Shown here piece by piece: positions 1 to 8,767 of a stretch of DNA of 64,000 nucleotides (positions within the stretch are counted from its first letter, which is position 1; the number at the start of each line of letters is the position of its first letter). The position numbers and the translations under genes are program-made. This stretch comes from Meira nashicola. Taxonomy: Eukaryota; Basidiomycota; Exobasidiomycetes; Exobasidiales; Brachybasidiaceae. Below the pieces are notes generated by a model. That model was not told where the DNA came from and did no database searches. It worked only from the letters and a program-made list of their open reading frames with translations. Location: assembly GCA_001600355.1 (NCBI GenBank), contig BCJU01000003.1, positions 1,182,519 through 1,246,518 of the forward strand, given 5' to 3'.

Positions 1-1655
1 TCGGGGACCTTGCCTTCTGTTTATTAATCAGTGTCATGCAGAGCATGCAATTAGCCCTGCTTCTTACGCAACAAGTGATGTACTGCTTGCATACATTCAT
101 ACATACATAATCTATACCTTATCATTCTATACTGCTACAGCGGACCTGCTTATTCGGCTTAGAATTGGGCGTATTACGCGTCACGATTGTGTGGCTGGTT
201 GACTTTCATTGAATAGATTCGAATCATTCGATATTTATAAGAGAAAGTGATCACCGTTATGAGCGGAGATCAAAAAAATAAACAAGGGGAGTTTTAAAAT
301 TTAAGTTTTGAACGCGTATGAAATGTACGTCCAACAAACGGGCTTGAAGCGAAAAGAGAGCAAAAATTATGTTTTGCAATTGTGGTACGACATTTTAGAA
401 AAATTAATTAATTTAAGCAAGGAAGAAATGACACAAGCAGATGTTCAAGTTGTTACTTGCTGTATGTAGTCTACATGCAACGGTACCAAACATTAGTACT
501 CGCAAACCCTTTTCGCAATTTAATCCAATCAGAAAGTTGGAATTTGTCAAGGTGTTTACTCTGTATAAGCAAAACTAGCGTTCCCGTTTTCATTGATCTA
601 CGTAGATGTACATGTGTTTGGATGAATAAAAAGTATTCTAGCGTGACGCTAATTTTTTTAAGCCGCTAGAATAAGTGTCGAAGATCGATTAACATCTTCA
701 AGATCGAGATCTAGATAAAAAAAATTTTCTTCAGTGAAAAATAAAATGAAATCGTTCAAGTATATCCGATGTATGATTTTACAAGTTATATATCTGGAAT
801 GTCTAAGAGTGTATCGCAAGTTAAAATTGTCGATCATATTTTGCATACGCATCACGACACAAATCGTGATGTCAACAATACCTAAAGTGGGGTACAAATT
901 GTTATTGTGGGCAGTTTTGAGTCCTGTCTTAAAACACTGGCACTCAGGCGCTGGGACGCGGCGGCTCAGCGCTGCGCTGCGCTGCGCAGCGCGTTCATTG
1001 ACACTAAATAAATACTTAATAAGAAAGTTAGACCCGCAAAAAAATAAAAATTAATTTGACGGACAAGATTCTTAAGTATGTAGTAGCAGCATGAAAATTG
1101 GGTAATTCAAAATTGCAGCAGTTGCATAAAAGTCTGCACATAAACATAATTCCAGAACGCTGCCTTGCATTGCACTGCGCGTCCGCACGCGGCTTTGAAA
1201 TATTTCCATTTTCTAGGATCAATTTCTCGCTAAACACATTTATCCTCACTCTCTTTCTCAATTTTTCTCGGTGATCAATTTGCCGACTTTTGACCGACCT
1301 TTTCGGGCAAGATAAGATATTTGATAGCAAGTTGCAGTTTATGAGTGTACCCTTCAGCATCATTGAATCGTCTCACGAAGATGAAGAATTTGAGAACATC
1401 AGGTGATAATTTCGGGGTTTACATTCCGACCGCACGTTACATATCCCCACCATTTCTAACCTGGCTCTTCCGATATTCCGATAGTGTTTTTAGATATGTT
1501 AGTTACATATCAAATCACCGATAGTACGGGACTCGAATTCCTTGGCATGAATTATGTACTGTATACAGGCTTAAATCGTCAAAAATCACAAAGTTTTATT
1601 TTATTATTTTACCAGAAAGAATATACATCTTTTGTTGAAAAATCATCAGAATAAA
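1..1655. other. Gene-free left flank
   Basis: No reading frame here looks like a protein: the longest begin at TTG or GTG codons and have no recognisable composition or motif. The DNA is AT-rich apart from one GC-rich island near 950-992 that contains a perfect palindrome. TACATACAT-type motifs occur near 99-109. The right end holds the 3' flank of the minus-strand UBA1 gene. Confidence 0.6.
979..992. repeat. Perfect GC palindrome inside GCGCT repeats
   Basis: GCGCTGCGCAGCGC is its own reverse complement. It closes a short run of GCGCT/GCTGC repeats from about 968, in a GC-rich patch starting near 950, within AT-rich intergenic DNA. It could be a regulatory site or a hairpin; no function is shown. 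Confidence 0.6.
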
Positions 1656-4600
1656 TCATTTGACAGCCACGCGAATATATGGAGCTTCTACATCCTCTTG
1701 TGTTTCTACCGAATCGAAAAGAGCTTCTAAAACGACATGTTTTGCATATGCAGGTACCGGTTTCTTACTAACAGTTTCCACCAATTCGCTAATTCGCATC
1801 TTTAATCTTTCTTCTCGTTTTTTGGCAGCCAAGCCGAATCCTGAAAACAGCATAGAAACGCCGGAAGATAACATTGTGATCTCTAATCCATGTTCTTTTT
1901 CGAAATAAGTCAATAATTCTTGAAGAGTAGGATTACCCTCAACATCGAATCTTGACCATAAAGTCCATGTAACTTCGCCTTTTGGGCTAGGATATTTGAA
2001 CTTCTGCGCTGCGATCGGCTCAGAGAAGGCCATGAAAGGTAGCGCAATATTTACAAACGAATTCTTGTATTGTTCAATATCATCTTTGTTGTCCAAAAGT
2101 TTGTACAGTTCCAGACAGACCAAACCTGTTGCCATAGCAGTTGTCGTTGCAATAGCGGGAATGATTTTACCGGCTATACCCTTCGTCTTGTGACGGTCTG
2201 CAGGTTGAATGCTGTAATTGATGGCACGCAAATTTGAAGAAGCTGTGATGAAATCGATGTGGAAGTTTGAATCATCGTCTTTTTCGAAATCGGCTGGCGC
2301 TAAGCGGAATCCAGCTAAACTTGAAGCTGAAGGCAAGCTAGAGACCAATTCGGTAGGATCGCTTTCCGCTTCATTGTTCGAAGGTTGAGCTGCCTCATTT
2401 TCGTTTACTTGAATTTTGACATTGCTTTTTGGTGTGAAATCAGGAACAATGACATTGCTCAACACTTTTCGGAATGCGTCTTGATCGGCATGTCCTTTCA
2501 AACCGTATGTGAATGCACGCAAGTTAGCAGCAGAGATAACGTATTCCAAATGAATCGGATCATCTGGATTAAACGTGATCGGCTTGGGTGCACGTTTGGG
2601 GCCCGACCAGAAAGGCTGTCCGCTAGATGTGACTGCATCCTCGGGTAATGAATAGAGTAATTGTCGGATGGTGTTGTTGTAATTTTCTTCGAATTTTAGT
2701 CTTGCCCAAGCAATGCAAGCGTCAAAGCTGATCGGTCTTTGATCAACCAAGAATTCTTTGATTTGCGCAATTTGTTCTCGCACTCCACTGCCGCTTTGGA
2801 GTGTTGATTCGATGTAATCGGGTTGTGTAAGGTATTGATTCACATTTTCGGCAGGTTTGACAAAAAAGTCGTCAAACTGTTCGCGTGCCCATTGAATGGT
2901 GTGCTCAATTTGGTTCGGGAAGTTCTTCAATGTGCATACCGGAATGGACTTCTCTGGTGGGTCTTGCGAAGATGAATATGATTCCGTCAAGAATGGAACC
3001 ACAACTTGTGTGTTTGCTTTAGTTCCCAAAGTACCAGATTCAAGCAGTGGCTTTTGGTAGTAGACGCAACGACGATCCATGTATTGACGTGCAACAACGT
3101 TATCCAAAGCATTTGTTACACCTGTTAAAGCAGCAAAGAATTCATCCCCATAAATATCCTCTGTTTCAGGTCCAACTCGATTCTGGTAACTTTTAATCTT
3201 GTTCTTCAGATCGGGATTCATTTCAGCCACAGCAGCGGAAGCAGTGTCAGCTTTGAATGCACCAACATCCTTAGGCCTGAATAAGAATTGTCTGTTCAAA
3301 TTTGACTTTTCGATCTGATCCATATCTGTCACATGGATGGCACCTTCTGGTCCACTTGCCAAGCCCATCATACTCCAATTTTTCAGCATCTCACATCCAA
3401 TTGCACCAGATCCAACAAGGAATTGACGTGCATTGGCAATCTTTTCTTGGAATTGCTTTCCGAAAACAGCAATTTGACCGTCATAACGGCTTCCGATAGG
3501 TGTGAAATCTGACTCTGGTGATTCAGCTATTTTGAAAGGCAGTGATTCTAAGGAATCGACATAGAGATGTTGTACGAGAGGATGAAATTTACCACTGCAT
3601 GCTTTCAATGCTTCTTGGGCTGTGAAACCACCAATGAATGCAACCATTGGGGACAAGTCACCCGTTGCTTGGTAAGCTAATTCCTTTACGAGCTTCTCAT
3701 CAACTTCTGTCTCGCTTCCAGAGGCTTGAACGACCTTCTTAGTTGCGGAAACTACCTCTTCTGCGTCTTGTCCGTTTCTCGGTCGAGGCAAATGCCCCTT
3801 TGCTTGCCAAAATTCTGACAATGCTTGCCATGCGGCATGCAATGTGGCCGGACGATCAAATTTGGCAAAGTCAGAGATCAGGAACTCCGGTTCTTTTAAG
3901 CTTTCGCGAAGTGATTTGAAGGAAATAGCCTTTGGCATCTTGACTTGAGTAAAGATACCACCTTTCTTATATGCACCTAGACCGGTAGTGTCTCCAATAG
4001 TGAATGTATATGGTCCTTTCACAGTCACTTTGCGAGGCTCACAACCATTCAATTGCTCCATACCTTGAACTTCTGAGAATGTGACGTAATCTCCATCTTC
4101 TAATCCATGTCTTGTCTCATCCAATGTAGTCACCATTCCTTCTTTATCGTTTTCGATTGAGACTACCATTCCGGAAAGTGGCTGTTCTCCTGTTGGGTCA
4201 TTGCATAGGAACTTTGGACCAAAATCTGTAAAGACGTTACCGAACAAACCGCGTACATCTGCCGAGATGAAATGTGTAGAAGATCCATGAGTGATATCAT
4301 TGATTTGCAATTGTTTTGACAAGGGAACATCAGTCAAGACGACAACTTGATATCTTGCAAGAACATCTTTCGTCAAATCTTCTTCCAATACACGAACGGG
4401 AACGTAACTGTTCAATTCGGCCAATCGAGAGGCTGTTACTTGTGCACGAGATTTGGAGCCACCAACATCTTCAGGTCGAAGGAAGAATTGAGTGCTTAGA
4501 TCTGCCACTGAAACAGGAGCAGGGTCGTAGACAGTTACAGATTTGACACCTGCTAAGCAAATATTCTTTGCAATCTCAACACCCAAACCTCTCATTCCAA

Positions 4601-4718
4601 CAACGAGTACATTGCTGACTGCCATACGTTTCATAGCATCGTGACCTAAAACGTATAACTGACGACTGTAAAGACCTTCATCAATATGATCTGAATCTAC
4701 CTTCATATCGGTAGCCAT
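1656..4718 (-). CDS. UBA1: Ubiquitin-activating enzyme E1
   Basis: E1 enzyme that adenylates ubiquitin with ATP, holds it as a thioester and passes it to E2 enzymes, in cytosol and nucleus. The frame is intronless and encodes 1020 residues, the usual size for yeast Uba1. The N-terminal inactive adenylation half starts with GLYSRQLYVLGHDAMKRM. The active adenylation half carries GSGAIGCEMLKN (nucleotide-binding loop, about residues 436-441) and TDMDQIEKSNLNRQFLF. The catalytic cysteine lies in VCTLKNFPNQIEHTIQWA, at residue 595 by coordinate count. The C-terminal ubiquitin-fold domain ends the protein. ATG at 4718 gives the expected N-terminus. It is divergent from the U2 A' gene, with about 280 bp between the starts. 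Every hallmark is present, so this should be the essential single-copy E1. Confidence 0.97.
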   Translation of the reverse strand: MATDMKVDSDHIDEGLYSRQLYVLGHDAMKRMAVSNVLVVGMRGLGVEIAKNICLAGVKSVTVYDPAPVSVADLSTQFFLRPEDVGGSKSRAQVTASRLAELNSYVPVRVLEEDLTKDVLARYQVVVLTDVPLSKQLQINDITHGSSTHFISADVRGLFGNVFTDFGPKFLCNDPTGEQPLSGMVVSIENDKEGMVTTLDETRHGLEDGDYVTFSEVQGMEQLNGCEPRKVTVKGPYTFTIGDTTGLGAYKKGGIFTQVKMPKAISFKSLRESLKEPEFLISDFAKFDRPATLHAAWQALSEFWQAKGHLPRPRNGQDAEEVVSATKKVVQASGSETEVDEKLVKELAYQATGDLSPMVAFIGGFTAQEALKACSGKFHPLVQHLYVDSLESLPFKIAESPESDFTPIGSRYDGQIAVFGKQFQEKIANARQFLVGSGAIGCEMLKNWSMMGLASGPEGAIHVTDMDQIEKSNLNRQFLFRPKDVGAFKADTASAAVAEMNPDLKNKIKSYQNRVGPETEDIYGDEFFAALTGVTNALDNVVARQYMDRRCVYYQKPLLESGTLGTKANTQVVVPFLTESYSSSQDPPEKSIPVCTLKNFPNQIEHTIQWAREQFDDFFVKPAENVNQYLTQPDYIESTLQSGSGVREQIAQIKEFLVDQRPISFDACIAWARLKFEENYNNTIRQLLYSLPEDAVTSSGQPFWSGPKRAPKPITFNPDDPIHLEYVISAANLRAFTYGLKGHADQDAFRKVLSNVIVPDFTPKSNVKIQVNENEAAQPSNNEAESDPTELVSSLPSASSLAGFRLAPADFEKDDDSNFHIDFITASSNLRAINYSIQPADRHKTKGIAGKIIPAIATTTAMATGLVCLELYKLLDNKDDIEQYKNSFVNIALPFMAFSEPIAAQKFKYPSPKGEVTWTLWSRFDVEGNPTLQELLTYFEKEHGLEITMLSSGVSMLFSGFGLAAKKREERLKMRISELVETVSKKPVPAYAKHVVLEALFDSVETQEDVEAPYIRVAVK

Positions 4719-5000
4719 GTTGAAAGATTGTACTAGCCACAGATGATTGTATGATGATGATAGATAAAGGGAAGGAATTGAAATTAAACGCTCGGACGTA
4801 AGGACACGTAGCTCAGCGCGGGCGCAAGTTCAAAACTCCACTAAAGGAAGAGTTTGATTAAATAAGCGGGCGACAAGAAGAATACGCGTGTGAGCCGCCC
4901 AAAGTAGACTCCACAGAAATCATGAAAAGAAAAAGAACATTCAAGTTCGATGTTAATCATCATACATTCACCACCCACCTCGCTATTTTGCTTTCGTACG

Positions 5001-5765
5001 ATGAAGCTTACGCCAGAGCTTATCAATCGTAGTGAAACATTTCTCAATACGCTCAAATATCGACAATTAGATTTACGAGGACACAAGATACCAGCAATTG
5101 AAAATTTAGGTGTGACGAAAGATCAAAATGATACGATTGATTTAACGGATAACGATATTCGTACATTAACCAATTTTCCAAATTTATTTCGCTTACAAAC
5201 TTTAATACTTTCCAACAATCTTGTCAATCGAATAGATAAAAGATTAGCCAATTCTCTTCCTAATCTTAACACATTGGTCTTAACGAATAATTCTTTGTCC
5301 GAATTAAGTGCTTTGACGCATTTAGGCAGGTTTGCAAGGCTTGAATTTTTAAGCTTGATGGGTAATCCGGTCACAAGAAAACAGCACTATCGAGAATTTG
5401 TCGTTTGGCGATGTAAATCGTTGAGAGTTTTAGATTTTCAACGTGTCAAACAGGCTGAACGGGCAAGGGCGAAATCATTGATGGAAACTGAAGATGGAAG
5501 ACCTACATCTTTGGCTTTATCTTTGTCTGAATCATTGACAGGGAAGGATACAAATGTGGCTACCAATGGAGTCGCTGATCATTCTTCTAATGGTAGAATT
5601 GGTACATTCGAAGTTGGATCGGTCGGTATGAATGGAAGTGGATCAGCTGGAAGGAGAATGACAGCGGAAGAAAGAAAAGCTTTGGAGGATGCGATTGAGA
5701 ACAGCACCAGTCTAGAAGAGATCAAAAGATTGGAAGATCGTCTAAGACTAGGTTACACTATCTAA
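5001..5765 (+). CDS. LEA1: U2 snRNP A' protein, leucine-rich repeat
   Basis: Spliceosomal U2 snRNP component; in known systems it pairs with the U2 B'' protein and binds U2 snRNA stem-loop IV. The 254-residue protein opens MKLTPELINRS, followed by RQLDLRGHKIPAIENLG, and has leucine-rich repeats across residues 20-140 (for example LQTLILSNNLVNRI and LNTLVLTNNSLSEL). The family-typical cap LEFLSLMGNPVTRKQHYREF and VLDFQRVKQAER follows. The tail is Ser/Gly-rich and ends in a charged helix. I start at the ATG at 5001, which gives the conserved N-terminus; the frame is open further upstream but without family similarity. It matches the length and order of fungal Lea1 / human SNRPA1. Confidence 0.93.
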   Translation: MKLTPELINRSETFLNTLKYRQLDLRGHKIPAIENLGVTKDQNDTIDLTDNDIRTLTNFPNLFRLQTLILSNNLVNRIDKRLANSLPNLNTLVLTNNSLSELSALTHLGRFARLEFLSLMGNPVTRKQHYREFVVWRCKSLRVLDFQRVKQAERARAKSLMETEDGRPTSLALSLSESLTGKDTNVATNGVADHSSNGRIGTFEVGSVGMNGSGSAGRRMTAEERKALEDAIENSTSLEEIKRLEDRLRLGYTI

Positions 5766-5845
5766 AGAGACGAGATTCTGCCATTGTACTTTTACTGCAC
5801 GTATGTCACATTTAATTGATTTCAACTGTATACTTTTTTATTTAA

Positions 5846-6859
5846 CTAATCCTTGCGAGAAGATGCTTCGCCGATCTTTCCTTGAGCGACTAGCTTACCG
5901 TCTACTCTTTTCTCCACTTCTTCTGCTAATTCCTTCAGTCTATCAAGATTTGTGCCAATCAGTGAAACGTCTACACCTTCTCCAAAGTTTGGATAAGATC
6001 CTACTTTAATATCTTCTTGTTTGCATCGATCAGTCAATTCTACCAAAAAGGGAGAGATATTACTCTCTGGCTTCTTGGTATGAATCAAAAGTCTGTAAGG
6101 TCTTGGTCTGTTAGGATCGATTGGCACATAAGGTTCTAAACCGTCCAAAAGAGCTTCAAAAAGACGTGGAATACCTGGCAAAATGCAAAGCCTTCCATGC
6201 ATTCTCACAACGGGAACCCATAATCGTGTTGTGGGAAAGATGACTTCTGCATCACGTCCAGGAAAGAGAGCCATTCGCTTTCGTGCTGTGATCATATCTT
6301 CAGTCACTTCACCTTGACCTGCATCACGTCTACGTGCTTTTAGATTCTCTTCCATCCTTCTAAGTGTTTCATCATGATATTTCAAAGGTTCAGCATCAAA
6401 TGCTTTTGCGATTGATTCATAAGTGATATCATCTGGTGTTGGTCCAATACCTCCACTTGTGATGACTAAATCATACTTTGAAGTTAATCTTTTTGCTGCT
6501 TCAACGATATCGCCAACATCATCAGGTATAACTTCAATCCTTCCAAGGTCAATACCCAAATTGAAACACCATTTTGCGAAATAGTTTGAATTTGAATCAC
6601 GAGTTTTACCATTTAAAACTTCATCTCCAATGATGATACAAGCAGCATTTTTGACAAACTTTCCTTCTCCCAATGGATTAGGGCCAACGGGAGACTTTTC
6701 AAACGTTGGCAGATCCATAAGAAATTTTGATGAATGAAAGTTAGAACGTTGAACTTTAGACAGAGAAGGTGAAAGATGAGAAGAAATTGATGATAAACGT
6801 AGACTTGTTGATGATTGAAGCGTTGATCGAGCAGCCTGTTGTAATCTGACTGGATTCAT
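5846..6859 (-). CDS. MoCF/molybdopterin-binding fold protein, probably mitochondrial
   Basis: A 337-residue protein with the fold of MoaB/MogA/CinA N-terminal domains, also found in the MPT-like half of FAD synthases. After the presequence come IIGDEVLNGKTRDSNSNYF and ITSGGIGPTPDDITYESIAKAF, the two signature blocks of the fold, then a family-typical LCILPGIPRLFEALL segment. The first 45 residues are rich in Arg, Ser and Leu without acidic residues, which suggests a mitochondrial presequence. The frame extends to a TTG at 6883, but the first ATG is 6859. No PAPS-reductase-type FAD synthase domain is present, so it is a stand-alone MoCF protein. Its substrate is not evident: FAD pyrophosphatase or a nicotinamide/repair role is possible by analogy only. 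It shares a short divergent promoter with the JmjC gene. Confidence 0.85.
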   Translation of the reverse strand: MNPVRLQQAARSTLQSSTSLRLSSISSHLSPSLSKVQRSNFHSSKFLMDLPTFEKSPVGPNPLGEGKFVKNAACIIIGDEVLNGKTRDSNSNYFAKWCFNLGIDLGRIEVIPDDVGDIVEAAKRLTSKYDLVITSGGIGPTPDDITYESIAKAFDAEPLKYHDETLRRMEENLKARRRDAGQGEVTEDMITARKRMALFPGRDAEVIFPTTRLWVPVVRMHGRLCILPGIPRLFEALLDGLEPYVPIDPNRPRPYRLLIHTKKPESNISPFLVELTDRCKQEDIKVGSYPNFGEGVDVSLIGTNLDRLKELAEEVEKRVDGKLVAQGKIGEASSRKD

Positions 6860-6994
6860 GGATGCAATGGGTGTCTTAAACAAAAGATATCTTACAGATT
6901 ACGTACGCCGATAAAGTGGAGAGTTTTTTTGGTGGGCGTTACATTTTAGCGGCATTTATTCGACAAGTGCGCGGACCATTTTTGGGATCTTCCT

Positions 6995-7012
6995 GCTCTC
7001 TCTCTCTCTCTC
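6995..7012 (+). promoter_or_regulatory. CT-repeat tract upstream of JmjC gene
   Basis: An uninterrupted CT dinucleotide run ends 16 bp before the start codon of the JMJD4-like gene. Pyrimidine tracts just upstream of the start are common in fungal promoters and 5'UTRs. The run is also a microsatellite, so its length may vary. Confidence 0.5.
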
Positions 7013-7028
7013 GTTCAGTCATGTACAT

Positions 7029-8414
7029 ATGGATCAAGTTAGCAATTATTCTTCCTCTTCACGCCTTACGATAGACAAATTGGATAAATTGTGCAGCTAT
7101 GATGAATTTCTTCAACAATACTTGATGCCTAACAAACCATGCATCTTACCATTCGAGTTAGTCAAAGATTGGCCAACGTACAAGGTATGGTTACCTGCTG
7201 GAAAAGACAGAAATAATGACCTAAATGATTCAAACTCTCTTGATCCTGCTTTTGCAATTCTTGCGAAAAAGTATGGCGATCACAAAGTTCCAATCGTTGT
7301 AGAGAATATGAAAGAGGAGAATGATTCCGAAAATCGCTTCGAGAGACAGGAAATATGTCTTTCACAAGCAATAGAAAAGATGGCACAAGAAAAAAGGAGA
7401 GGAGATGCACGCATATATGTGAAAGACTGGCATATGATCAGACAAGAAAGAACGCTACATGGTCTTTCATCCGAAGAGCCATACAAAACACCTTTTCTTT
7501 TCGCAGATGATTGGATGAACAACGTCAAATCTAACACCGATGACGATTTTAGGTTTTGCTATGCTGGTTCTGCTGGTACAAGAACGATAATTCACCGAGA
7601 TGTATATACATCTTATAGTTGGTCTACAAATATTATCGGTCGAAAGCTTTGGAGATTATTTCCTCCTTCGGTAAAGGTACATCTACGCCGATTTCCTCAA
7701 AACCCCAATTCTGAATTAGCAAAAGGTGTAGAGGAATTAGAAGTTCTTAAAGCGAAAGATCAGCTGAAGCCCATTTCAAAAGGAGGAATAGGATGGCCAG
7801 AATGGGAAACAGCAATGAAAGAATGTTATGAAATCGTGCAAGAGAGTGGAGAAACAATTTTTGTTCCAAGCGATTGGCATCATGAAGTGATAAATCTGAC
7901 GGATTGTATAAGTTTGAATCATAATTGGTGCAATTCTTGTAATATTCAAAGTATGTATAAATCCATGTGCGAAGAAGTCGAAAAGACGGAAGAAGCTATT
8001 TCGGATGTTCAAACAATGTTGCAAGATGATGCTTCTGCTGCAAACTCACTCGAATGGCAATTCGAATGGACAAAAATTGTACAAAATATTGTTGCAATGA
8101 ATGCTGGATGGGCTTGGGAAGGATTTTGGTCAATGATTTTACACAATCTCGAGAATCCACCAAGCGAGGTGAGTGATATAAATAATTTTCAAATCAACAA
8201 TTCACTTGCTGATAAACCCATCATTCTTATCACAGGAAACACTACGTCCCAAACAAGATTGGGTGAATATGCAATTGAAACCTTGCGTATCAGATTTTAT
8301 GAATCGAAAAGATTTTCCTTATTTGAACGATTCGATCAAGCAAAATGTTATTCGATGTCAACAATTGACAAGATGAAAAAGTTATGGAATGAGATGTTAT
8401 TTAATTTCGAATAA
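7029..8414 (+). CDS. JmjC-domain 2-oxoglutarate oxygenase, JMJD4-like
   Basis: Intronless, 461 residues. Fe(II)/2-oxoglutarate oxygenases of the JMJD4 group hydroxylate a lysine in translation release factor eRF1 in animals; the same role here is inference. The N-terminal block NKPCILPFELVKDWP is typical of the group. The iron-binding facial triad is visible: TIIHRDVYTSYSW gives H189 and D191, and VPSDWHHEVINL gives the distal histidine (H285, H284 adjacent). ISLNHNWCN follows, as in the family. An ATG at 7021 lies 8 bp upstream, out of frame, and opens a 17-codon reading frame that overlaps this start. The best alternative is a related JmjC hydroxylase (JMJD6/JMJD8 class), but the order of blocks favours JMJD4. 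Confidence 0.85.
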   Translation: MDQVSNYSSSSRLTIDKLDKLCSYDEFLQQYLMPNKPCILPFELVKDWPTYKVWLPAGKDRNNDLNDSNSLDPAFAILAKKYGDHKVPIVVENMKEENDSENRFERQEICLSQAIEKMAQEKRRGDARIYVKDWHMIRQERTLHGLSSEEPYKTPFLFADDWMNNVKSNTDDDFRFCYAGSAGTRTIIHRDVYTSYSWSTNIIGRKLWRLFPPSVKVHLRRFPQNPNSELAKGVEELEVLKAKDQLKPISKGGIGWPEWETAMKECYEIVQESGETIFVPSDWHHEVINLTDCISLNHNWCNSCNIQSMYKSMCEEVEKTEEAISDVQTMLQDDASAANSLEWQFEWTKIVQNIVAMNAGWAWEGFWSMILHNLENPPSEVSDINNFQINNSLADKPIILITGNTTSQTRLGEYAIETLRIRFYESKRFSLFERFDQAKCYSMSTIDKMKKLWNEMLFNFE

Positions 8415-8767
8415 GAATATAATTTAGATCGTACGCTCACAATGCATTTTTTGCATCAAGCCAAATTGATAAGGTGAATTTGGAATAAGGATTGTCTAGT
8501 CTATGTAATCCGATCCGGCCGAGTTAAGACTAAAGCCTATATCCGAGCAAAACCGGTCAAGGAAAAGCGGGGAAAAAGGCGCGGTGTGCTGCATAATGAC
8601 TGTACTAATCCTCTTTCTTATCAGCGTGGGGGCATGAGAATGCATTCTGTACTCTTTACCAGAACATATGGACTTTAGCACAAAGGGGTACATAAAGCAT
8701 TCATTCTTATTAAGTTGACCTTGTCTTTAAACCAGCATCACAAAAACAACTAAAACAACCGAAAAAG
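8415..8767. other. Intergenic stretch upstream of GGT-like gene
   Basis: No gene is visible. The last 40 bases are A- and C-rich (repeated ACAAC-type words) and lead into the start codon at 8768, consistent with a fungal 5'UTR. Confidence 0.5.

Noticed and set aside
734..1054. 106-codon frame in the left flank
   Set aside because: Starts at GTG, runs through the GC palindrome repeat and shows no protein-like motif.
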